Part shown: piece by piece, positions 1-7,255 of the stretch | Position numbering within the stretch: position 1 is the stretch's first letter | Layout of the letters: each line of letters opens with the position of its first letter | Assembly: GCF_019397265.1 (NCBI RefSeq) | Contig: NZ_CP068985.1 | Coordinates: 310,001-374,000 of the forward strand | Source of the DNA: Nonomuraea coxensis DSM 45129 | Lineage (GTDB): Bacteria; Actinomycetota; Actinomycetes; Streptosporangiales; Streptosporangiaceae | DNA length: 64,000 bases | Direction of reading: 5' to 3' | Program-made: the position numbers and the translations under genes | The notes under the pieces: generated by a model | What the model saw: the letters and a program-made list of their open reading frames with translations, nothing else | Told to the model about the DNA's origin: nothing | Databases searched by the model: none

Positions 1-3000
1 CATCTTCGGGGCCGTGTGACATCCGCCTGGCCGAGGCGTTCGCGGGCGGCCGCGGCCCAGTGCGGCGAGCCGATCCGCTCAGCGACCTCCGCCGCCCGCG
101 CGTAGTGCGCGCCCGCGCCGGGCCGCTCCAGCAGCCGGGCCAGGTCGCCCAGCACCAGCGCGACAGGACCGAGCGTGACCGAGCCGCTGCTGAGCCCGGC
201 CACCCGGTCGTCCCAGGGCAGCAGGGTGCCGTAGCAGCGCTCGGCCGCCTCGCGGTCCGCGAGCGCCACCGCGGTCTGCGCGTGCATCGCCTCCCACAGC
301 AGCCAGTAGTAGTCGCGCGAGTGCCGCTCGCCGGGCCGCCAGACCCGGCGGGCCGCGTCCGGGTCGCCGGCCTCGGCCAGGGCGCGGGCGTACAGCTCGC
401 GGGTCCCGGCGTTCGGCAGGCGCGCGTGCAGGGCGGACAGCTCGGGGAGCGAGTCCCGTACGTCGCCGCGCGCCAGGCGCACCGCGAACCTGCTGAGCAT
501 GCCCATCGCCTCGGCGTTCACCGCGCCGCGCTCGGCCATCTGCCGGGTGATCGCGGTGTACGCCTCCTCGGCCGCGTCGAAGTCGCCCTCGACGAGCTGC
601 CGCAGCGCCCCGAAGAGCGACAGGACGACCAGCGACAGGCCGAGCTGCCCGCTCGTGGAGGACTCCAGCCCGGCGTCGGCGTGCCGGCCCGCCGCCTCCA
701 GGTCGCCCCGGCCGAGCGCGGCCATGAGCAGCGCGAAGTGCGCCAGCGTCAGGTAGCCGACCAGCCGGTGCGCCCGGCCCAGCTCCAGCAGCTCCCCGCC
801 CAGCGCGGCCAGCTCCTCCCGCCGCTCCGGGGCGAGCACGGCGAAGTAGCGGGCGTTCAGCGCCAGGCACAGCAGGTCGGGCCCGCCCAGCTCGCGGGCC
901 AGCGCCACCGCCTCGGCCCCGGCGGCCTCCACCCGCTCGTCGTCGTGGCCCTCCAGGGCGAAGACCAGCGCGGCGAGCAGCCGGCAGCGCGCCTCCGGCC
1001 CGTGCCCGGCCGCCAGCTCCCGCTCCACGGCCGCGACGAACTCGGCGTCGTAGCGGGTGTCGGGCTGGATGGTCCAGATCACCGGCGCGTCGTACGAGGT
1101 CAGCGCGCGCACCCCCGGCGACAGCCGGACCGCCTCGGCCCGCGCCGCGACCGCCCCCGCCACGTCGCCCGCGTGGCCGAGCGCCGACACCAGCCCGCAC
1201 AGCAGCTCCAGCCGGGTCGCGTCGTCACCCGCGTACGGCAACGCCGCCCGGCACAGCGCCGCCGCCTCCCGGTGCGCGTGCAGCCCGGCCGCCTGCGCCG
1301 CCGCCGCCCTGGCGTGGCCGACCGCGCCCTGCGCCCCGGCCTCCAGCGCGTGGTGCGCCAGCGCCGCCACCTCGCCGGGCCGCAGCCGCTCCAGGGCCGC
1401 CACCACGCGCCCGTGCAGGCGGGTACGCCGGATCCGCGCCGTGTCCTCGTACAGCACCTCCCGCACCAGGACGTGCGTGAACCGCACCCGCCCCGGGCCC
1501 GGCTCGGACAGCAGGCCGGTCATGACCCCGGCCTCCAGGCCGTCGAGCACCGTGTCCTCGTCGCCGTCCTGCAGCGCGACCAGCACGTCCACGTCCGCGT
1601 CGCGGCCGACGACGGCGGCGTTGCGCAGCACGGTCTGCGCCGTGGCGGGCAGGCGCGCGATCCTGCGCCTGATCAGGTCGCGTACGCCGGGCGGCAGCGC
1701 CCGCGTGGCCCCCGGGCCCTCCGAGGCCAGCAGCCGGGCGATCTCGCACACGAACAGCGGGTTGCCCAGCGTGCGTTCGCGCACCGCGCGCACGGTCGCG
1801 GCGTCGGGAGGTTTCCCGGTGTGGCGTTCCAGCAGCTCGGCGACCGCGTCCTCGCCCAGTCCCGACAGCTCCACGTGCCGGCTGCCCGCCGCCAGCGCGG
1901 CGAGCGTCGTCCCCAGGTCCTCGGTGGTCTCGGCGGGGCGGAAGGTGGCCACCACCAGGAGGCGGGCGGTCCGCGGCAGGTGGCGCAGCAGGTGCAGCGT
2001 CTCGCCGTCGGCGCGGTGGACGTCCTCCAGCACCACCAGCAGGGGCGCGCGGGAGGCGAGGTAGCCGGCGACGGCCCTGGCGAGCAGGAACTGGTTGGGG
2101 ATGGGAACGCCGTCGTGCAGCAGCGGGGCCAGCCCGGCCGGGTCCTCGGGCGGGTGCTCCGCGGCGAGCCGGCGGACGATCTCGCTCCACGCCCACGCGG
2201 GCGGGGCCCCGCCGTCGGTCTCCGGGCAGCGGCCGAACGCCACCCGCCAGCCACGCCCGGCCAGCTCGGCCGCGAACGCCTCGGCCAGCGTGCTCTTGCC
2301 CGCGCCCGGCTCGCCGCCGAGCCAGACGGTGCGGTGGGTGGGCTGGGCAGCCTCCTCGCGCAGGATCGCCAGCTCGCGGGCCCGGCCGACGAGCACCGGG
2401 ACCGCGGGCTCCTCGGGCTCCCCAGGCTCCTCGGGCGCGGCCTCCTGGTGCTGGGCGGTGGCGGGCTGGGCGGAGCGGGCGGTGGGCTGGGCGGTGGGTC
2501 CGGTGTGCTCCGGGGCGTGGAGCGTGTCGGCGTGGCGGAGGATGTCCTGTTCGAGGGCCCGCAGCTCAGGCCCGGGGTCCACGCCCAGCTCGTCCGCCAG
2601 CCGCTCCCTGGCCCGCCGCAGCACGGACAGCGCCTCCGCCTGCCCGCCCGCCCGGTAACAGGCCAGCGCCAGCAGCCGTACGCCGCTCTCCCGCAGCGGA
2701 TGCCGCTCCACGTGCCCGCGCAGCTCCGCCACGACCTCCGCGTGCCTGCCCAGCAGCAGCGCGGCCTCGGCCCGGTGCTCCACGGCCAGCAGCCGCAGCT
2801 CGGCCAGCCGTTCCACCTCGGGCACGGCCCACTCCTCGTCGGCGAACTCCCCGTACGCCGCCCCGGTCCACAGCCCGAGCGCCCGGTTCAGCAGCTCGTA
2901 CGCGACCGCCCCCGCCCCCTGCCGCAGCGCCGCGCCCGCCTCCTCGACGAGCCGGGGCAGCCGCCAGGCGTCCACGGCGTCGTCCGGCAGCCGCAGCCGG

Positions 3001-3323
3001 TAGCCGGGCGGGGCGCTCACGACGACCCGGGCCGGCGCGCGCGGCGGCCGGTCCGGCTCCAGGACGCGGCGCAGGTTGGAGACGTACACCTGGAGCGCGG
3101 CCAGCGCCTTGGGCGGCGGCTGCCCCCGCCACAGGTCGTCGATGAACCGGTCGGTGGACACGACCTGCCCGCCGGCCACGGCCAGCCGCGCGAGCACCGC
3201 CCGCTGCCGGGCGGGGCCGAGGTCCACGGTCCGGCCGTGCGTCTCGGCCTGGAGCGGGCCGAGCACGCGGAGCGTGAGCGCGGGCGGTTCCTCCGGATCG
3301 GGCGGGAACGGTCCATGGGTCAC
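1..3323 (-). CDS. SARP/AfsR-type transcriptional regulator with AAA ATPase domain (3' end outside window)
   Basis: The reading frame stays open to the window edge, so the C-terminus is missing. The GTG start at 3323 was chosen because the protein then begins just before the winged-helix domain; no clear ribosome binding site is seen. Domains in order: OmpR-like DNA-binding domain (about residues 15-100), bacterial transcriptional activator (BTAD) helical domain (about 105-250), then a STAND/AAA ATPase with Walker A GGEPGAGKST (around residue 343), followed by long alpha-helical TPR-like repeats. Members of this family activate secondary-metabolite genes by binding direct repeats in promoters. 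The upstream same-strand neighbour is a secreted sugar dehydrogenase, 57 bp away. The target genes cannot be told from the sequence; the lanthipeptide locus at 7-11 kb is one possibility only. Confidence 0.9.
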   Translation of the reverse strand, partial: MTHGPFPPDPEEPPALTLRVLGPLQAETHGRTVDLGPARQRAVLARLAVAGGQVVSTDRFIDDLWRGQPPPKALAALQVYVSNLRRVLEPDRPPRAPARVVVSAPPGYRLRLPDDAVDAWRLPRLVEEAGAALRQGAGAVAYELLNRALGLWTGAAYGEFADEEWAVPEVERLAELRLLAVEHRAEAALLLGRHAEVVAELRGHVERHPLRESGVRLLALACYRAGGQAEALSVLRRARERLADELGVDPGPELRALEQDILRHADTLHAPEHTGPTAQPTARSAQPATAQHQEAAPEEPGEPEEPAVPVLVGRARELAILREEAAQPTHRTVWLGGEPGAGKSTLAEAFAAELAGRGWRVAFGRCPETDGGAPPAWAWSEIVRRLAAEHPPEDPAGLAPLLHDGVPIPNQFLLARAVAGYLASRAPLLVVLEDVHRADGETLHLLRHLPRTARLLVVATFRPAETTEDLGTTLAALAAGSRHVELSGLGEDAVAELLERHTGKPPDAATVRAVRERTLGNPLFVCEIARLLASEGPGATRALPPGVRDLIRRRIARLPATAQTVLRNAAVVGRDADVDVLVALQDGDEDTVLDGLEAGVMTGLLSEPGPGRVRFTHVLVREVLYEDTARIRRTRLHGRVVAALERLRPGEVAALAHHALEAGAQGAVGHARAAAAQAAGLHAHREAAALCRAALPYAGDDATRLELLCGLVSALGHAGDVAGAVAARAEAVRLSPGVRALTSYDAPVIWTIQPDTRYDAEFVAAVERELAAGHGPEARCRLLAALVFALEGHDDERVEAAGAEAVALARELGGPDLLCLALNARYFAVLAPERREELAALGGELLELGRAHRLVGYLTLAHFALLMAALGRGDLEAAGRHADAGLESSTSGQLGLSLVVLSLFGALRQLVEGDFDAAEEAYTAITRQMAERGAVNAEAMGMLSRFAVRLARGDVRDSLPELSALHARLPNAGTRELYARALAEAGDPDAARRVWRPGERHSRDYYWLLWEAMHAQTAVALADREAAERCYGTLLPWDDRVAGLSSGSVTLGPVALVLGDLARLLERPGAGAHYARAAEVAERIGSPHWAAAARERLGQADVTRPRR

Positions 3324-3380
3324 CCGCACAGAGTGGGGCAAAAGGCGAGCTCCTGGCAATCCGCGGCGGCCGGCCGGGGT

Positions 3381-4760
3381 TCAGGCGCAGCGGTAGCCGG
3401 ACGGGAGCTGCGTGTTCCCGTCCGGCCGGCCGGCCTGGAACCCGAACGTCGTGCTCTGCCCCGGCCCGAGTGAGCCGTTGTGCCCGGCGTTCCGCGCCGT
3501 CACGGTCTGGCCGCTCACCGTCAGGGCGGCGTTCCACGAGCCGGTGACGGCGTGGCCGGCCGGCAGCGTGAACGTGACCGTCCAGCCGCTGATCGAGGCG
3601 GCGCCGTTGTTGGTGACCGTCACGGGCTGGACGACGTACCCGTTGCCCCATTGGGTCTGGGTGGTGGCCGTCACGGCGCAGGCGTCCTGCTGGCCGCCGC
3701 CGGACGGCGGGACCCGGATGATCCGGTCGTCGGCGGCGACCGGGGTGCCACGGCCGTCCCGGTTGCTGGTCGAGAGCCACAACCAGCCGTCCGGCCCCAC
3801 CGCGGCGGCGCGCAGCCGCCCGTACGCGCCCTGCAGCTCGGCGACCGGCGTGCCCGCCGTGCCGCTCGCCGTGAGCGGCACCGCCCACACCCGCTGCCCG
3901 CGCAGCGCCGCCGCGAAGAGCGTGCCGTTCGCGTACGCCAGGCCGCTCGGCGACGCCTCCGCGGTCGTCCAGGTGACGATCGGGTTGCGGAAGGAGGAGC
4001 CGGAGCAGACGCCCTCACAGGTCGGCCAGCCGTAGTTGCCGCCCGCCACGATCTGGTTGATCTCGTCCCAGGTGTTCTGGCCGAACTCGGCGGCGTACAT
4101 GCGGCCCTGCGCGTCCCAGGCGAGTCCCTGCACGTTGCGGTGGCCGTAGCTGTAGACCCGCGAGCCGGGGAACGGGTTGTCGGCCGGCACGCCGCCCTCG
4201 GGCGTCAGGCGCAGGATCTTGCCCGCCAGGCTGTTGAGGTTCTGGGCGTTCGCGGTCGTGCCGGCGTCGCCGGTGGAGACGTACAGCATGCCGTCCGGCC
4301 CGAACGCCAGCCGCCCGCCGTCATGGATCGTCGCGCTCGGCACGCCGGTGAGCAGCGCCGGCTGCGTCTGGGGCGCCGCGAGCCGCAGCCTGACCAGCCG
4401 GTTGTCCCCGGCCGTGCTGGTGAAGTAGGCGTACACCCAGCCGTCCTGCGCGTACGACGGCGAGACGGCGAGCCCCAGCAGGCCGCTCTCGCCCGACGCG
4501 CTCACCCCGCTGATCGTGGCGACCGCCGTGGCCGGCTGCCCCGGGCGTACCTGCATGATCCGGCCGGTGCCCCGCTCCGACACGAGCGCGCTCCCGTCCG
4601 GCAGGAACGCGATCGCCCACGGCACCTCCAGCCCCGTGACCGCCACCTCCGCCCGGTCGAAGTCGAACCCGCCCACCGCCTGCGCCCGCGCCTCGGGCGC
4701 GGTGACCAGGAACGCGAGCAGGGCCAGGACCAGAGCCGGGATGACGCGACCGCGCCGCAT
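3381..4760 (-). CDS. Secreted PQQ-dependent sugar dehydrogenase with C-terminal CBM2 module
   Basis: 459 residues. ATG at 4760 was chosen over an upstream in-frame start because AAGGAG lies seven bases before it and a clean signal peptide follows (about residues 1-26, hydrophobic core then ARAQA). The body (about 30-350) is a glucose/sorbosone dehydrogenase-type six-bladed beta-propeller with recognisable motifs (VPWAIAFLPDG, GLLGLAVSP, GHRNVQGLAWD, NYGWPTCEG). The last ~100 residues, bounded by two cysteines (CAVTATT... and ...GYRCA), are a family 2 carbohydrate-binding module. The family oxidises aldose sugars using PQQ or related cofactors outside the cell. The cellulose-binding tail suggests action on plant polysaccharide surfaces. 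Substrate unknown. Confidence 0.9.
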   Translation of the reverse strand: MRRGRVIPALVLALLAFLVTAPEARAQAVGGFDFDRAEVAVTGLEVPWAIAFLPDGSALVSERGTGRIMQVRPGQPATAVATISGVSASGESGLLGLAVSPSYAQDGWVYAYFTSTAGDNRLVRLRLAAPQTQPALLTGVPSATIHDGGRLAFGPDGMLYVSTGDAGTTANAQNLNSLAGKILRLTPEGGVPADNPFPGSRVYSYGHRNVQGLAWDAQGRMYAAEFGQNTWDEINQIVAGGNYGWPTCEGVCSGSSFRNPIVTWTTAEASPSGLAYANGTLFAAALRGQRVWAVPLTASGTAGTPVAELQGAYGRLRAAAVGPDGWLWLSTSNRDGRGTPVAADDRIIRVPPSGGGQQDACAVTATTQTQWGNGYVVQPVTVTNNGAASISGWTVTFTLPAGHAVTGSWNAALTVSGQTVTARNAGHNGSLGPGQSTTFGFQAGRPDGNTQLPSGYRCA

Positions 4761-4880
4761 GACGGACTCCTTGACCGGATCGGGGCATACCGCTGTCAGT
4801 ACCCTAGGCATCCCTCCGGCGCTGTCTCAACGCGCCGTCCCGGGAGACCCCCGCCCACCTGCGCCGCCTCGATGAAACGT

Positions 4881-5336
4881 TCACCCGGACGCGGCCTTCT
4901 TCATGAGGGCGGCGATCCGCGCCTCCTCGTCGGGGCCCAGCTCGGTGAGGGCGAAGGCGGACGGCCACATGGTGCCCTCGTCGAGGTTCGCGACGTCGTT
5001 GAAGCCGAGCGTCGCGTAGCGGGTCTTGAACTTCGTGGCGGGCTGGAAGAAGCAGAGGACCTTGCCGTCCTTGGCGTACGCGGGCATCCCGTACCAGAGC
5101 TTCGGCGCGAGCTCGGGCGCGCCGGCCTTGACGATGGCGTGGATGCGCTCGGCCATCTCCCGGTCCGGCCCCTCCATCTCGGCGATCTTCGCGAGCACGT
5201 CCTGCTCCAGGTCGGCCTTCTTGGAGCCACGCCTGGCCGCCTTCTTCAGCTCCTGGGCGTGCTCCTTCATCGCCGCCCGCTCCTCCTCCGTGAACCCCTC
5301 GAAGGTGGTGGCCTTGGTGTTCTTGGCGGCGCTCAT
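4881..5336 (-). CDS. DUF1801 (YdhG-like) domain protein
   Basis: 151 residues, preceded by a strong ribosome binding site (GGGAGGAA, five bases before ATG). It is rich in Lys/Glu in the first third, then has the DUF1801 core: [27 protein letters not shown]..., a conserved W-Y-G-M-P-x-Y motif, and FF...KTRYATLGF. Relatives adopt the YjbR/frataxin-like fold and are small cytoplasmic proteins of poorly known role, sometimes linked to iron handling or stress. Single gene; upstream is a divergent secreted nuclease-like gene, downstream on the same strand the sugar dehydrogenase, 120 bp away. Confidence 0.85.
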   Translation of the reverse strand: MSAAKNTKATTFEGFTEEERAAMKEHAQELKKAARRGSKKADLEQDVLAKIAEMEGPDREMAERIHAIVKAGAPELAPKLWYGMPAYAKDGKVLCFFQPATKFKTRYATLGFNDVANLDEGTMWPSAFALTELGPDEEARIAALMKKAASG

Positions 5337-5440
5337 GCCGGTTCCTCCCGTGGTGCTGCTTGTTGGGCGTTTCCCATGCTAGGGAGGTGCCTGCCCGTCC
5401 GGCTTCTTGAAAACTGACCTGAGGCGCACCGGGAGCGTGT

Positions 5441-6244
5441 GTGATGAAATCAGCGACGATGATCGGACATATCCTGATCGCCGCCCTGTTGCCGGTGCAG
5501 ACCACCCCCGGACTCCACGCGCCGACCCTGCACGTCATGACCTGGAACGTCTGCGCGGGCACGAACGCCGCCTGCCCGCTCCATCGCCGCTCCACCACCG
5601 AACTGGCCTGGCACGTCGCCGTACTGGCCACCAGGACCGACGCGATCTTCCTCCAGGAGTTCTGCACGGGCGCGGACGCCGACCTGGAACGCGAGCTGGA
5701 AACCCGCACCGGACGGGCCTGGAGCGTCAGGTCGGCCCCGCTCACGCACCCGGACGGCTCCCCGTACGAGTGCCACCCCGACCGGACCGGCAGGCCGCGC
5801 GGCACACAGAGCGTCACCCTGGCCGTCGCCGGCGACGACCGCCACTTCGAGGTGCACCCGCTCACCTCGCCCCCGTGGGGCCCCCGCCGCTACGCGATCT
5901 GCACGACCGACCGCGCGTTCTGCACGAGCCACCTCTCCTCCGGCATGCGGAACGACGACCGCCAGAAGGGCGCCCCCTACCGGCACGCCCAGCTCCGCGA
6001 GCTGCTGAAGCTCCGCGCGGACGTCGTCGGCGGCGACCTGAACCTGACGCCGCGCGACGCCGCCGTCGCCTACAAGGGCCGCGACGAATGCGACCCGCGC
6101 AACCGCTGGACGTACGCCACCCGCGAACGCAAGATCGACTACCTGTTCGCCGGCGACGGCCGCGTACGCCGCTGCTTCCTCGACCGCGCCCGCGGCACCT
6201 GGTCCGACCACGTCCCCCTGCACGCCTGGATCAGCCGGAGGTGA
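5441..6244 (+). CDS. Secreted endonuclease/exonuclease/phosphatase-fold protein
   Basis: 267 residues starting at a GTG directly followed by ATG (5444). The GGGAG at 5431-5435 fits either, slightly better the ATG. A short hydrophobic N-terminus (MIGHILIAALLPVQ) looks like a signal peptide. The core shows the EEP family signature: MTWNVCAG, FLQEF (metal-binding Glu), VVGGDLN (Asp-Asn) and the terminal SDHVPL (catalytic His). Six cysteines, mostly in spaced pairs, are consistent with an exported disulfide-bonded enzyme. The family includes DNase I-like nucleases and phosphodiesterases; the substrate cannot be deduced. The 3' end overlaps the convergent kinase gene by 14 bp. Confidence 0.85.
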   Translation: MMKSATMIGHILIAALLPVQTTPGLHAPTLHVMTWNVCAGTNAACPLHRRSTTELAWHVAVLATRTDAIFLQEFCTGADADLERELETRTGRAWSVRSAPLTHPDGSPYECHPDRTGRPRGTQSVTLAVAGDDRHFEVHPLTSPPWGPRRYAICTTDRAFCTSHLSSGMRNDDRQKGAPYRHAQLRELLKLRADVVGGDLNLTPRDAAVAYKGRDECDPRNRWTYATRERKIDYLFAGDGRVRRCFLDRARGTWSDHVPLHAWISRR

Positions 6245-7127
6245 CCCCGAGCGCCCGGATCCGGTCGAGCCACTCCGCGCCCAGCCGCCGCCCGTTCGGG
6301 AGCTGGTCGCCGCGTTCCCACCGCCAGGTCGCGATGATCGCGAGCACAAGGGTCCGGCACTCGCGCAGCAGGGCCGGACTCATCCCCGCGTAGTGCTCGC
6401 CGACTTCCTCCGGCGCGTGAGCGAGGTCGAACTCGACCGGCCCACGGCAACACGTCTCCAGGTCGATGAAGAGCAACCCGTGCTCGGTGCTGAGCACGTT
6501 GCCCGGGTGCGGCTCGCCGTGCAGAAGCTGCTCGGCGGCGCCGCGCTCGCCGATCACCCGCCTCAGCCTCCGCAACGTGTCATCGAGCAGCTCCCGATCC
6601 GCGTCGGCGAGTTCCGGAGTGAGTTCGCGGCTCGCCACGAGCCGCTGAGCGTGCTCGACCCGATCCATGAAGTGCGGCGCCGGGACATCGACCTCGCGCA
6701 TGCCCGCGTGCAGCCGTTCGAGGGCCTCGGCGTAATCGATCGGCGAGATCTCCCGAGACGACACAGGCTCGTAGTACGTCCACAGCGTGACCACGAACCC
6801 GTCACGCTCATGGACGCGCGGCTCCACGCGAGGGTCGAGAGCAGCCACAGGGCAACCGGCCCCGGCCAGCCTCTGGGCGAGCTCGACCTCGAACCGCGCG
6901 ACCTGATCCGCCGCCGGCGCCACCCGGGCCACGACGTCACACGGCAACAGCCGCAGGGTGAGCTTGTTGGAGTCATGAAGAACGATCGCGTCGTCGGCCG
7001 TCAGCCCGAACGATGAGACGATCGACCTGGCCGCGGCCACCGCGCGCGACACATCTGAAGCCTGCATCCTCGCCCGGCCCTCCCCCTCGAACGCGGCCAC
7101 CTTCTCCAAACGGTACGACCCGGGCAC
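6231..7127 (-). CDS. Aminoglycoside phosphotransferase (APH)-fold kinase
   Basis: 298 residues if started at the GTG at 7127; an in-frame ATG at 7067 (MQASDVS) is an equally plausible start and would leave room for a divergent promoter. The C-terminal half carries the APH catalytic loop HGEPHPGNVL (Brenner motif) and the metal-binding segment LFIDLETCCRGPVEFDLAH. The family phosphorylates small molecules (antibiotics, homoserine, choline, sugars). No antibiotic-specific subfamily is recognisable. It is divergent from the lanthipeptide synthetase and convergent with the nuclease gene, overlapping its end by 14 bp. A role in self-protection for the RiPP locus would be speculation. Confidence 0.85.
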   Translation of the reverse strand: MPGSYRLEKVAAFEGEGRARMQASDVSRAVAAARSIVSSFGLTADDAIVLHDSNKLTLRLLPCDVVARVAPAADQVARFEVELAQRLAGAGCPVAALDPRVEPRVHERDGFVVTLWTYYEPVSSREISPIDYAEALERLHAGMREVDVPAPHFMDRVEHAQRLVASRELTPELADADRELLDDTLRRLRRVIGERGAAEQLLHGEPHPGNVLSTEHGLLFIDLETCCRGPVEFDLAHAPEEVGEHYAGMSPALLRECRTLVLAIIATWRWERGDQLPNGRRLGAEWLDRIRALGVTSG

Positions 7128-7148
7128 GATACCAAGCCCTCTGCGACG

Positions 7149-7186
7149 CCGTTCCGCCTTCGCCGTGGAACGGGATGGAACGCCCT
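7149..7186. promoter_or_regulatory. Inverted and direct GGAACG repeats between divergent kinase and lanthionine synthetase genes
   Basis: CCGTTCC (7149-7155) and GGAACGG (7167-7173) form a 7-bp inverted repeat with an 11-nt spacer. A second GGAACG begins at 7177, ten bases (one helical turn) after the first. The arrangement is typical of an operator. It lies about 70-100 bp upstream of the synthetase start codon at 7256. Which regulator binds is unknown. Confidence 0.35.
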
Positions 7187-7255
7187 GCCCCAGTGAGAGG
7201 CGACTGCCGCCGATCGACCTTTGCCGCTCCTAGGGAGGGACGGAGGACCGCCCGC

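Noticed and set aside
3480..5417. Long plus-strand frame across the sugar dehydrogenase and DUF1801 genes
   Set aside because: Arg/Gly/Pro-rich antisense shadow caused by GC-rich codon bias; no domain, and the minus-strand genes are well supported.
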